Position numbers and translations under genes: made by a program. A stretch of DNA of 38,760 nt from positions 1 to 38,760 of IMG/VR virus record IMGVR_UViG_3300029199_000012. One strand, written 5' to 3'. Positions 6,249 through 13,802 of this stretch are shown piece after piece (position 1 is the first letter of the stretch; each line of letters starts with the position of its first letter). A model generated the notes under the pieces. It worked only from the letters and a program-made list of their open reading frames with translations. It was not told where the DNA came from and ran no database searches. The DNA is from a virus.

Positions 6249-8114
6249 TCAGGTTGCCTTGTCCGCTTCGGTTGCTTCCCACCAGTTATCGGAGGGTAGG
6301 CCAAAGTCGATACGGATCGGTACCCGCAGATCGGGTTTATCCTGGATCAGGCGCTGGATCTCCCGCAGGTGTTCGATCTCTTTGCCGTCAGGCTCCAGGG
6401 AAACCGAATACTCGTCGTGAATGTTCAGCAGCAGCCGGTTATGCGGGCACTCCGACTCCATATACTCGTCTATCAGGATCATGTTTTCTTTGTTCAGGTC
6501 GGCGGCACCGCCCTGGTAAGCCAGGCCACACGCCTTGCGGGCCATACTCTTGTGCGGGAACCGGATGTGCCGGTCACGCAGGGTTCGGATGTATCCCCTG
6601 GACATAGCCACCCGCTTGGCCTTCGCTGCCATCTCCCGGATTCCGGGCACGTTCCGGTGATACTCTTCAACCAGTTCCAGGCCCTCGGGTCCGGATTTCT
6701 GGAAGCGTATCTTCTCGCCGTCCCGCGTTTCAAACTCGTCCCATTCCCAGGGCAGGCCGCACAGATCCGCCATATGCCCGGAGCCCATGCAGAATACCAT
6801 CCCCAGGTTCAACTGTTTGGCGTTCGGGCCGCCAGCAGCCGGGGCAGACCTGGGAAGGCCGGTAAGATCCGCCACCCGCTGGTGAAAATCCAGGTCCGGG
6901 TTGTCCTTGTACGCCTGGATGATGTCTGGGTTGTTCACGTAATGGGCAAAGATCCGGTATTCGTGCTGATCCAGGTCACCATATGCCCAGCGCTGGCCGG
7001 GATCTGGTAGGAACATTGGGCGCACCATGGACGCGATATCTTTGTCTTGGGCAGGGATCTGCTGCAGAGCAGGGCCAGTATAGGACAGTCGCCCGGTGCC
7101 GGTGCCCATCACACCGCCGTCATTGTCGCCCTTGGTCTGGTTGATGTTCGGGTGCACCCTGCCATTCCTGGCGTGTCCCAGGATGTGCCCCTTGATAAAG
7201 GTGTCTCGGGCCTTCATCAGCTTGCGGCACCGGAGGATTATCGCGGCTGCCGGGTGTTTCATGGACTGGAGTGCTTCTTTCCCCAGGCTGGGCTGCCCCG
7301 CGTCAGTGGACTGCAGGGGCGTACCGTCGATTGCTACCCAGGAACCATCCGGGCGTTGCTTCGGGGCGAACAGCTTCTTGATACTGCCGGAGGGGTTCGG
7401 GTTCACTTCAAAACCGGCGATCTCCCGGAGTTGCTGGATGTCCTGGTCTACCTTGGCAGTGATAGTGTCGATGGCCTGTTCCGCTCGGTCCTCGTCCACC
7501 CGGATTCCCCGGATCTCCGACTTGTACACCACCTTGAACAGGCGTTTCTCTAGGCCCCAGATTCTCTCCAGACCCTGGCGGGCTATCTCCTCTTCCTGCC
7601 ACTCCCAGAGCTTGAGGGCACCCCGGCTGTCGTCCTTGGCGTACTTGGCCACCAGGCTCACCGGGGCCCGGTACAGGTTATGCATCTGTACGTTGCGGGT
7701 CGCCTTGCCCCCGAACAGGTTCGCCAGTTCCTGGTAGATCTCGTTGTATTTGGACATCTTGAGATATCGCTTGAGCAGGCTATCCAGGGCATAGCTCGGC
7801 AGATGCTCGTTAATCAGGGCTGCCCGGATCTGGGTACACTCGGCCTTTGTCGGGTCGATATTCACCCCGCGCTTCCGCAGCATGTGCATGTCGAACTTGA
7901 TGTTGTGGTTTACGATCTTGGAAGCCTTGTTGATGTTTGCCTCCAGCCAGGGTATTACGTTTGGCTCCCGGCGAAAGTCCCAATAGTAGTCACCGCCACC
8001 CTGGATAGACAGGGCCAGACCGAACGCGTTTACGTTCGGGTCCGTCCAGTCCAGGCCGTTGGTCTCAGTATCTGGGCAAATAACTTGCCCGTCCAGATTT
8101 GGAAACTCGCTCAT
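6249..8114 (-). CDS. dpoZ: family A DNA polymerase with 3'-5' exonuclease (DpoZ-like)
   Basis: This encodes 621 residues from the ATG at 8114, with GGGGAGG nearby; the ATG overlaps the methyltransferase stop (ATGA). The exonuclease domain shows D-T-E-T-N-G-L-D-W (D15, E17), N-H-N-I-K-F-D near 69 and Y-A-K-D-D near 160. In the polymerase domain, T-G-R-L-S-Y precedes motif A, which reads G-D-L-D-Q-H-E-Y-R (catalytic Asp near 380) instead of the usual D-Y-S-Q-I-E-L-R. Motif B is K-Q-L-N-L-G-M-V-F-C-M-G near 433 and motif C is I-H-D-E near 566. No 5'-nuclease domain is present. With purZ, mazZ and datZ adjacent, this matches DpoZ, the polymerase that prefers 2-aminoadenine. The family is certain; the base preference is inferred. 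Confidence 0.9.
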   Translation of the reverse strand: MSEFPNLDGQVICPDTETNGLDWTDPNVNAFGLALSIQGGGDYYWDFRREPNVIPWLEANINKASKIVNHNIKFDMHMLRKRGVNIDPTKAECTQIRAALINEHLPSYALDSLLKRYLKMSKYNEIYQELANLFGGKATRNVQMHNLYRAPVSLVAKYAKDDSRGALKLWEWQEEEIARQGLERIWGLEKRLFKVVYKSEIRGIRVDEDRAEQAIDTITAKVDQDIQQLREIAGFEVNPNPSGSIKKLFAPKQRPDGSWVAIDGTPLQSTDAGQPSLGKEALQSMKHPAAAIILRCRKLMKARDTFIKGHILGHARNGRVHPNINQTKGDNDGGVMGTGTGRLSYTGPALQQIPAQDKDIASMVRPMFLPDPGQRWAYGDLDQHEYRIFAHYVNNPDIIQAYKDNPDLDFHQRVADLTGLPRSAPAAGGPNAKQLNLGMVFCMGSGHMADLCGLPWEWDEFETRDGEKIRFQKSGPEGLELVEEYHRNVPGIREMAAKAKRVAMSRGYIRTLRDRHIRFPHKSMARKACGLAYQGGAADLNKENMILIDEYMESECPHNRLLLNIHDEYSVSLEPDGKEIEHLREIQRLIQDKPDLRVPIRIDFGLPSDNWWEATEADKAT

Positions 8115-8716
8115 GATAATCCTCCCCACTGATCAGCCATAGCCTCTGCGATACCCCGGTACGTAGTACTTCTGATTTTCCATCGGTCAGGGCTCGGGGG
8201 TAAGTAAAACAACCTCTCGCGCTCCCGCTTAGACAGCTTCATCATTTCATCGTACACGTATTCCGTCGGCGTAAGGTTTGGTAAGTTGTGCAACCAAAGG
8301 CCGGTTTTCTTCTGCTCCATATGGCCAAACATCCATGGCTGCACGTATTGTGCTGGCTTAATTCCGCCGAGTCTCGGTAGAACTCCCACCGGGTTTTCCA
8401 TACAAACGCCTATAGAGGCATTCTTTTTAGCCAGCTCCCACAGGGCTACAGTCCAATCCACCGCTTCAAGACGGTTTTGGTATTTCGGTTTGCCTTCGCC
8501 ATAGGTTGAATTCCCGGCAGACGTCAGGGCTGTACAAGGGGGGTGCATAATGATCAAGTCCCAGCCCTGTTTTATCACCGGGACACAATCGCCCTGAATG
8601 TGGTTCGGGCTGTTGTCGTCTGCCGGTAACAGGTCGTTACTCCAGGCATCGTGCCCGCGACTCCGAAAGGCTTCACGTACGACACCACTATACTCACAAG
8701 CCACTAATACTCTCAT
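8111..8716 (-). CDS. cytosine-C5 DNA methyltransferase-like protein
   Basis: This encodes 201 residues. The N-terminal L-V-A-C-E-Y-S-G start resembles the SAM-binding motif I of C5-methyltransferases. The catalytic motif IV is H-P-P-C-T (Cys61) and motif VI is M-E-N-P (106-109), with an R-S-T-T-Y-R-G-I-A-E-A-M-A segment at the end resembling motif X. The length is short for a complete Dcm-type enzyme and no clear target-recognition domain is visible; phages carry many compact relatives of this kind. It overlaps helicase and polymerase genes at ATGA junctions on both sides. A methylation role in Z-DNA, a dNMP-modifying role or loss of activity are all possible. Confidence 0.75.
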   Translation of the reverse strand: MRVLVACEYSGVVREAFRSRGHDAWSNDLLPADDNSPNHIQGDCVPVIKQGWDLIIMHPPCTALTSAGNSTYGEGKPKYQNRLEAVDWTVALWELAKKNASIGVCMENPVGVLPRLGGIKPAQYVQPWMFGHMEQKKTGLWLHNLPNLTPTEYVYDEMMKLSKRERERLFYLPPSPDRWKIRSTTYRGIAEAMADQWGGLS

Positions 8717-10194
8717 TTCGTCACCTCCAGGAAGGATACAGGGTTCTGGGCCATCACAATGTCCAGGCGCTGGCGGGCCCTGGTAATACCTACGTAGAAT
8801 GTCCGGACCTCAGAATCTGGGTCCATGCTCATGGCCTCATAGGTGCGCTCGGTCATGCCGTTGATGATCACCACGTGGTCGGCCTCCTGGCCCTTGGAGC
8901 CATGGATAGTGGATAGCCGCACCTTGGGCTCTACCGCCAGGGTGTCGTACTTGTCCTCGATCCGGCGCATGTAGATAGCCTTTGGACCCGGCACATTGAT
9001 AATCTTGCTCCAGTGCTTCCCGGCCAGGCCAGTCAGATCCTCGTCCTGGATACGGCGCTTGATGCTCGGCTTCGCCAGGGTCAGCAACGGTTTCAGTTGG
9101 TGCCTGGGGGTGATGATGGCCTGGTGGTTCTTCCACTCCGCCCGGATCTTGTCCCAGATAATGGCAGCCCTGGCGTACATGGACTGCAGGACACCCGGCT
9201 TGCCGGTTTGCACCGAGTAGGGTATACCCCTGGACTGGAAGAAATGCTCGATCTCGTCCCGCAGGCTGTGGTTCCGGTACAACACCAGGGTATCATCGTA
9301 CTCGTCCAGGACGGGCCCCAGGGACCACACGGAGGTATGTCTCTGCACTACCCCGGTATGTGTGGTCGGATTGTACGCCTTATCCATTCGCGGGCCCTGG
9401 ATGCGGTCGATGACCTCATGGGCGATGTCGTGTACCTTCACCGGGATTCGGTAGGACTGGGCCAGGATGTGGACATCAGCATCAAAGTCCTGGGAGAACT
9501 TCATCATGCCCTCGGGGTCAGCACCACCCCAGACGTATATAGACTGGTCATCGTCACCGGCCACATATACCCGGTCCACCGACTGGGCCCACTTATAGAC
9601 CAGATCCCACTGCATCCGGGACAGGTCCTGGGCTTCATCCACGAACAGGACGTCGATATCGGGGTTCTCCGCGTCCATCGCCAGGGCTAACATATCTGTG
9701 AAGTCAACCAGGCCATGGTTCAGCTTCCACTTGTCATACTGCTCACAGAAAAACAGGAACTGCCACATGGCACCCTCGATCCTGGCTTCGGTGAAACCTC
9801 GCTCGATGTCATGCGGATAGCGCTTTTGGGCTCGTAGCTTGGCATGCAGCGCCAGGTAGGAATCACCCACCTCGGCAAACTCGCCCTCGTCCGGGTTGCT
9901 GCCGGTGATAGGTATCTTGATCTGATTGCCGAACTCCCGGAGTTCGCTATTCTGCACCACTTGCTCCCGGACCAGGCCAGCCAGGCGGAAGCACATACTG
10001 TGGATGGTCGCCACGTTGCCCCCGGTGCCGATACCGGCGCGTTTCGCCAGTTCCTGGGCTGCAGCCCTGGTGAAGGACACCAGGCCGATTCTATTGGGGT
10101 CTACACCTTCCTCGACACACTGGGTCATGGTGCCGATTATCTTTGTACTCTTGCCGGTCCCTGGGGGTCCGAAGAAACTATATGCTTTTGCCAT
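8713..10194 (-). CDS. superfamily 1 (UvrD/PcrA-like) DNA helicase
   Basis: This encodes 493 residues with the full SF1A motif series: Walker A G-P-P-G-T-G-K-S-T at 9-17, motif Ia F-T-R-A-A-A, Walker B V-D-E-A-Q-D, motif III G-D-D-D-Q-S-I-Y, motif IV Q-S-Y-R-I-P, motif V S-T-I-H-G-S-K-G-Q-E and motif VI V-G-I-T-R-A-R-Q-R-L. It is shorter than bacterial UvrD (about 720), so accessory subdomains are reduced. It should unwind DNA 3' to 5' during replication or recombination. The gene sits between the terminator hairpin at 10223-10242 and the methyltransferase, with an ATGA overlap to the latter. Confidence 0.9.
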   Translation of the reverse strand: MAKAYSFFGPPGTGKSTKIIGTMTQCVEEGVDPNRIGLVSFTRAAAQELAKRAGIGTGGNVATIHSMCFRLAGLVREQVVQNSELREFGNQIKIPITGSNPDEGEFAEVGDSYLALHAKLRAQKRYPHDIERGFTEARIEGAMWQFLFFCEQYDKWKLNHGLVDFTDMLALAMDAENPDIDVLFVDEAQDLSRMQWDLVYKWAQSVDRVYVAGDDDQSIYVWGGADPEGMMKFSQDFDADVHILAQSYRIPVKVHDIAHEVIDRIQGPRMDKAYNPTTHTGVVQRHTSVWSLGPVLDEYDDTLVLYRNHSLRDEIEHFFQSRGIPYSVQTGKPGVLQSMYARAAIIWDKIRAEWKNHQAIITPRHQLKPLLTLAKPSIKRRIQDEDLTGLAGKHWSKIINVPGPKAIYMRRIEDKYDTLAVEPKVRLSTIHGSKGQEADHVVIINGMTERTYEAMSMDPDSEVRTFYVGITRARQRLDIVMAQNPVSFLEVTK

Positions 10195-10222
10195 GTCCGA
10201 TCTCTATATCTCTGGTAAAGGA

Positions 10223-10242
10223 ACGGGGCCTTCGGGCCCCGT
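10223..10242 (-). terminator. stem-loop, probable leftward terminator or attenuator
   Basis: ACGGGGCC and GGCCCCGT form a perfect 8-bp GC-rich stem around a 4-nt loop. On the minus strand a short T-containing tail (TTCCTTTACC) follows. It lies after the stop of the gene at 10253-10999 and before the helicase start. The weak T-tract suggests partial termination. Confidence 0.6.
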
Positions 10243-10252
10243 AGGTGGAGGG

Positions 10253-10999
10253 TTAAAGCTCGGTTTCTTCTTCCTCGCTTCCGCCCATGTCATCGTAGCT
10301 GTAATCGGCCTTGGCCTTGCCAGAGGCGATAGACTCGTAGGTTTTCTCCGCCTGGGCAAAGATCTCCTGAGTCACGAAGCCAGCATTCTTGACATCCACG
10401 TTGTAGTAGTCCTGGTTCTTGTCGTTGACGGCTGCGACACCCTCGTACTTGTACATGCGGGAGAAACGCGGGCCGCCGTTGATGCGAATGAGAGAGTTCC
10501 AGTTCCTGGACTTCTTCATCTTCGACTTGGCCATGGACACTACCACTTCCTCGGTGGTGCCGTCTTCACGGACCAGCAGGCAGAAGTGCTGGTGGGTCTC
10601 GATAGATTCCCACTCGTCCGGGTCGTCCTGGTTCTGGCGCTCGGCCTCTGCAGCAGACAGGGACGGGTGAGCACCGGCAAAACCGCCACCCAGGTCCTGG
10701 TCGCGCCACAGGAGCCATTCTTTCTTGAAGAATACCGGCACCAGATCCACGGACTCACCGTACAGTTCGCGGGTCAGGTTGTTGTACAACATGCCCTCTT
10801 CACATCCGGGGATGTAGGCCGGGTCCTGCTTCTTCCGGCACTTCGACAGAGCCTGGGCCAGTTCCAGGCGCGGGATTACCAAGTCTTCGGCTTCGACATT
10901 CTCGGAGCCACGGTTATCACCCATCTTCTCCTGGAGCCAGGCGGGCATCTGCTCGTTGGTGGTTGCGACTTCTTGCTTTGCTTTCTTTGCGGTAGCCAT
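10253..10999 (-). CDS. replication-module protein, possible ssDNA-binding protein
   Basis: This encodes 248 residues from the ATG at 10999, preceded by AGGAAGAG. The N-terminus is Lys/Ala-rich. The core contains D-L-V-I-P-R-L-E-L-A-Q-A, then G-M-L-Y-N-N-L-T-R-E-L-Y-G, a V-P-V-F-F-K-K-E-W-L-L-W segment, and later W-N-S-L-I-R-I. The C-terminus is strongly acidic (G-G-S-E-E-E-E-T-E-L), a feature of phage ssDNA-binding proteins. Proteins with this P-R-L...G-x-L-x-N core recur in phage replication modules. I infer an SSB or recombination-partner role from the tail and position, not from a recognised fold. Confidence 0.6.
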   Translation of the reverse strand: MATAKKAKQEVATTNEQMPAWLQEKMGDNRGSENVEAEDLVIPRLELAQALSKCRKKQDPAYIPGCEEGMLYNNLTRELYGESVDLVPVFFKKEWLLWRDQDLGGGFAGAHPSLSAAEAERQNQDDPDEWESIETHQHFCLLVREDGTTEEVVVSMAKSKMKKSRNWNSLIRINGGPRFSRMYKYEGVAAVNDKNQDYYNVDVKNAGFVTQEIFAQAEKTYESIASGKAKADYSYDDMGGSEEEETEL

Positions 11000-11049
11000 A
11001 GTAGCTCTTCCTATCTTCGGTTAGTTGTCGGCTGTTGAGCAGCCAGTCT

Positions 11050-11616
11050 TTAGGACTTTGTGAGGTTAGCCCGTGTGAACGGGGTCAACTCAAACAGGTT
11101 GTCCGGTACCTCTTCCCCCTTCTGCAAACGCTTCCGGAGGGAAGCCTTGAGAGTGCTGGCATTCACGGTCTCGGTGATCATATCACCCATGTCGTTCTCC
11201 TCCAGCCACTCATATACTTGCTCTTTGTCGAGCATCTTAACACGCAGGTCGTCAGTCAGACCCAGGCGGCCATACCCGTCCACCTTCATGGAACTGGTGC
11301 CCAGGGTCTCCATCCGCTCTGGGATATAGGACACCCGGAACCAGTCGTAGGTCTTGCCGAATTGCTTCTTGATCTCGTCGGCCACTTCGTGCAGGCGCTT
11401 AAGCTCCTGGAACATCTGGGCCATTTCGGCAGGGCTGCCCTCAGGGCCGATTGCCGCCAGCACCTGGTCCGGGTCCAGTGGTGCTTTGGTGCGCAGGGTC
11501 TCCAGGGCACGTTCGAACTTGTCCAGCCACAGGCGGACATTGCCGGTATTGTTGGGCTCCTGGATCTCCTCGCCGGTCTCGGCGTCTACCGGGATTTGGC
11601 CGTGTTTCTCGCTCAT
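11050..11616 (-). CDS. hypothetical replication-module protein
   Basis: This encodes 188 residues from the ATG at 11616, chosen over an in-frame ATG at 11718 because GAGAGG lies upstream and the longer form overlaps the next gene by 89 bp. The protein is helical and charged. The middle contains M-A-Q-M-F-Q-E-L-K-R-L-H-E-V-A-D-E-I-K-K, likely coiled coil, followed by a D-W-F-R-V-S-Y-I-P-E-R-M segment and an acidic E-W-L-E-E-N-D-M-G-D-M-I stretch. No enzyme motif is visible. It lies between the possible ssDNA-binding protein and an unknown 111-residue gene, in the P4 transcript. Confidence 0.6.
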   Translation of the reverse strand: MSEKHGQIPVDAETGEEIQEPNNTGNVRLWLDKFERALETLRTKAPLDPDQVLAAIGPEGSPAEMAQMFQELKRLHEVADEIKKQFGKTYDWFRVSYIPERMETLGTSSMKVDGYGRLGLTDDLRVKMLDKEQVYEWLEENDMGDMITETVNASTLKASLRKRLQKGEEVPDNLFELTPFTRANLTKS

Positions 11617-11629
11617 ATCTCTACCTCTC

Positions 11630-11965
11630 TCAGAACAGGACTGCTTTATAGGTCCGGGTGAATCCGTCCCAACGTAGCAGGTGGATGTTGGCGTCATCGC
11701 CATCAGTTTCCTGACCACGAAGCATGGCGCGATGGAACGCGTACCCGATGGTGATAGGGTTGCCGGTCATCAGCAGATAATCCTGTCGGGGGTCGAACTT
11801 GGCCATAGCCCGCTCAATGTCCCGGAGGATGTTCTGGTTGTTCAGGGAACCAGTGACCGATGAATACTCCTGGTTGGTGATAAACACGATATCACCGAAC
11901 CGCTCCGCGTCCGAATAATCCAGACCAGGGTTCTCCTGGACGACGAAAACTTTACTTTCTGACAT
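11630..11965 (-). CDS. hypothetical protein
   Basis: This encodes 111 residues from the ATG at 11965, preceded by GAGGAGAGAGCAGCA. The residue pattern is mixed alpha/beta: F-G-D-I-V-F-I-T near the start, a helix with I-L-R-D-I-E-R-A-M-A-K-F, then Y-L-L-M-T-G-N-P-I-T-I-G-Y-A-F-H-R-A. The second block resembles short phage proteins that sit in replication operons, but I do not recognise a named family. It is the first gene after promoter P4 (11993-12021). Confidence 0.65.
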   Translation of the reverse strand: MSESKVFVVQENPGLDYSDAERFGDIVFITNQEYSSVTGSLNNQNILRDIERAMAKFDPRQDYLLMTGNPITIGYAFHRAMLRGQETDGDDANIHLLRWDGFTRTYKAVLF

Positions 11966-11992
11966 TGCTGCTCTCTCCTCTATCGAACCTAT

Positions 11993-12021
11993 ATTATAAC
12001 ACCCCATCCCTGGGGACGCAA
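11993..12021 (-). promoter_or_regulatory. sigma70 promoter P4
   Basis: On the minus strand the -35 is TTGCGT (12016-12021), the spacer is 17 bp with GGGATGGGG, and the -10 is TATAAT (11993-11998). Unlike its relatives it lacks the TGG extension just before the -10. It abuts the stop of the SNF2-like helicase and drives the genes from 11965 leftward. Confidence 0.8.
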
Positions 12022-12023
12022 TA

Positions 12024-13802
12024 TTACAGGAACTCGTCTACTTTGGCTCCGTTTTTGAGCCTGTCACGGATGTACTGGGCTACGTCCTTCTTGTCCCGAA
12101 GGGCCCGCATGATGGTTTTCTCCACCTTGGTGTTTGCCACGATGTCGATATAGGTTACATGCTCGTCCTGGCCAATCCGGTGATTCCGGGCCTCGGACTG
12201 CAGGCGGTCCCGCAGCTTGAACGAGTTGGACATGTATACCGAATACTTGGCCTCGTTGAAGGTAAGGCCGGTGCCACCAACACTGGTCATCAGCACCTTG
12301 AACCGGGCAGAATCCCTGGACTTGAAATCGGCTGCCGCCTCTTTCCGCTCCTCCCTGGTCATACCACCGTGGTACTCCACCACAGCATCATCGCCGTACT
12401 TCTTCCGGAGCACCTCGCAGACATCCTCAATCTCCATCCGGTATTTACACCAGATCAGGGCCTTGCCGCGTACCTCCTTGAGCACAGACAGGAGTTCCTG
12501 GATCTTCGGGTTGTGCTCCGGTGACACCACCCTGGCCCTGGTCCGGCGCTTCAACATCTCCTCGCCGTCCATAGACAGGTACTCCTCGGAATATCCGACA
12601 TGGCCGGTGCATACCTGCTGGATTGCCGTGTACACCGCCAGCACACCTTCGGTTATGATCTCGATGTCCTGGCCACCGCTCTTGATGGCAGTCTCGCCCT
12701 CACCCTGGATTTCCTTGATGATACGCTGCTGCTCTTTCGACAGGGCCACATACCTGGGCGGCATGACTATCTTCTCCGGGATATCCGCCACCTCGTCGAG
12801 GGTTGCCTGGAACACATGCGGCTTGATGATGTCCATAAGCTCGTCCATGTTCTGGAACCCGATGACCTGCTTGTTTTCGAATCCGCCCTTGATGGTATAC
12901 CGGCTCTTGAACGAGTAATAGTCGCCAAAACCCAGGATCTCCGGGTCGAGGTATTCGAACTGGCCATACAGGTCCAGGGGGTTTCCGTCCGTCTCGGTGC
13001 CGGTCGCTATCAGTCGGGCCCTGGCACCGGTCGCCAGGTGAGCTATATTCTCCCACCGGTTCGTTTGGTGATTCTGGATGTAGTGGGATTCGTCGATAGC
13101 AGTGAGATATCCGTGGTTGCGCTCGTCCGCCACAAAATCCAGGACCAACTGATATGCCCTGCCTTTTGCAAATCCCTGCTGCAGAGACTCGATGCCGCAG
13201 ATCAGCACCTTGGGTCCGGTGCTTTCCTTGTCTACAAACTCCTGGACCTCCCGATATGCCTTGGTGTCCTGGGTCTCCACCACACCTACCTCGATATCAG
13301 GTATCGGGCAGTGTATGCCGATCTCGTCTACCCAGTTATCACGGATAGCTACGGGGCAGAACACGACTACTGATTTGGCCTGGCCGGACATGATCTTTGC
13401 CGAGTACCAGTCTATGATCATCTTCGATTTGCCGGTTCCCATCTCACAGAACAGGGCCGGGTTTGGTATGCCCCAGATAGTATTCAGGCCCAGGTGTTGG
13501 ATCTTCCGGGGCTTGGTTTTGAACGGGTACCAGGCCGGGAACGCCTCGGCACTCCGTTGTGCGCGTTGCTCCAAGGACTTCTGGCACAACTCGCGGGCCT
13601 CGTCAGTAAGCACTGCCTTCCTGATCTTCTCCAGGTCCAGGAGGTAGTCCACATTCCGGGCCACGGCTGGGCCCTCCCAGGCTTTAAGGCGTTTTTTGAA
13701 CCGCCTGTTGGGCATAGCTTTGACCAGGTGGTTATCCGAGAAGTTGCAGGTTATCAGGAACCTGTTTGCTTTCTTGGTTTTCTTGATATCTACGTGGATC
13801 AT
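12024..13802 (-). CDS. SWI2/SNF2-family DEAD-like helicase
   Basis: This encodes 592 residues. After a basic N-terminal region (1-100), motif I is C-E-M-G-T-G-K-S-K-M (119-128) and motif II is D-E-S-H (237-240). A motif III-like A-T-G-T-E-T follows. The C-terminal RecA domain shows A-L-I-W-C-K-Y, then T-S-V-G-G-T-G-L-T and motif VI Q-S-E-A-R-N-H-R-I-G-Q, which is diagnostic for Snf2-type translocases. Phage members of this class act in replication restart or DNA remodelling. The start overlaps the primase stop (ATGA at 13799-13802), so primase and helicase are co-translated. The family is firm; the precise role is inferred. Confidence 0.88.
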   Translation of the reverse strand: MIHVDIKKTKKANRFLITCNFSDNHLVKAMPNRRFKKRLKAWEGPAVARNVDYLLDLEKIRKAVLTDEARELCQKSLEQRAQRSAEAFPAWYPFKTKPRKIQHLGLNTIWGIPNPALFCEMGTGKSKMIIDWYSAKIMSGQAKSVVVFCPVAIRDNWVDEIGIHCPIPDIEVGVVETQDTKAYREVQEFVDKESTGPKVLICGIESLQQGFAKGRAYQLVLDFVADERNHGYLTAIDESHYIQNHQTNRWENIAHLATGARARLIATGTETDGNPLDLYGQFEYLDPEILGFGDYYSFKSRYTIKGGFENKQVIGFQNMDELMDIIKPHVFQATLDEVADIPEKIVMPPRYVALSKEQQRIIKEIQGEGETAIKSGGQDIEIITEGVLAVYTAIQQVCTGHVGYSEEYLSMDGEEMLKRRTRARVVSPEHNPKIQELLSVLKEVRGKALIWCKYRMEIEDVCEVLRKKYGDDAVVEYHGGMTREERKEAAADFKSRDSARFKVLMTSVGGTGLTFNEAKYSVYMSNSFKLRDRLQSEARNHRIGQDEHVTYIDIVANTKVEKTIMRALRDKKDVAQYIRDRLKNGAKVDEFL

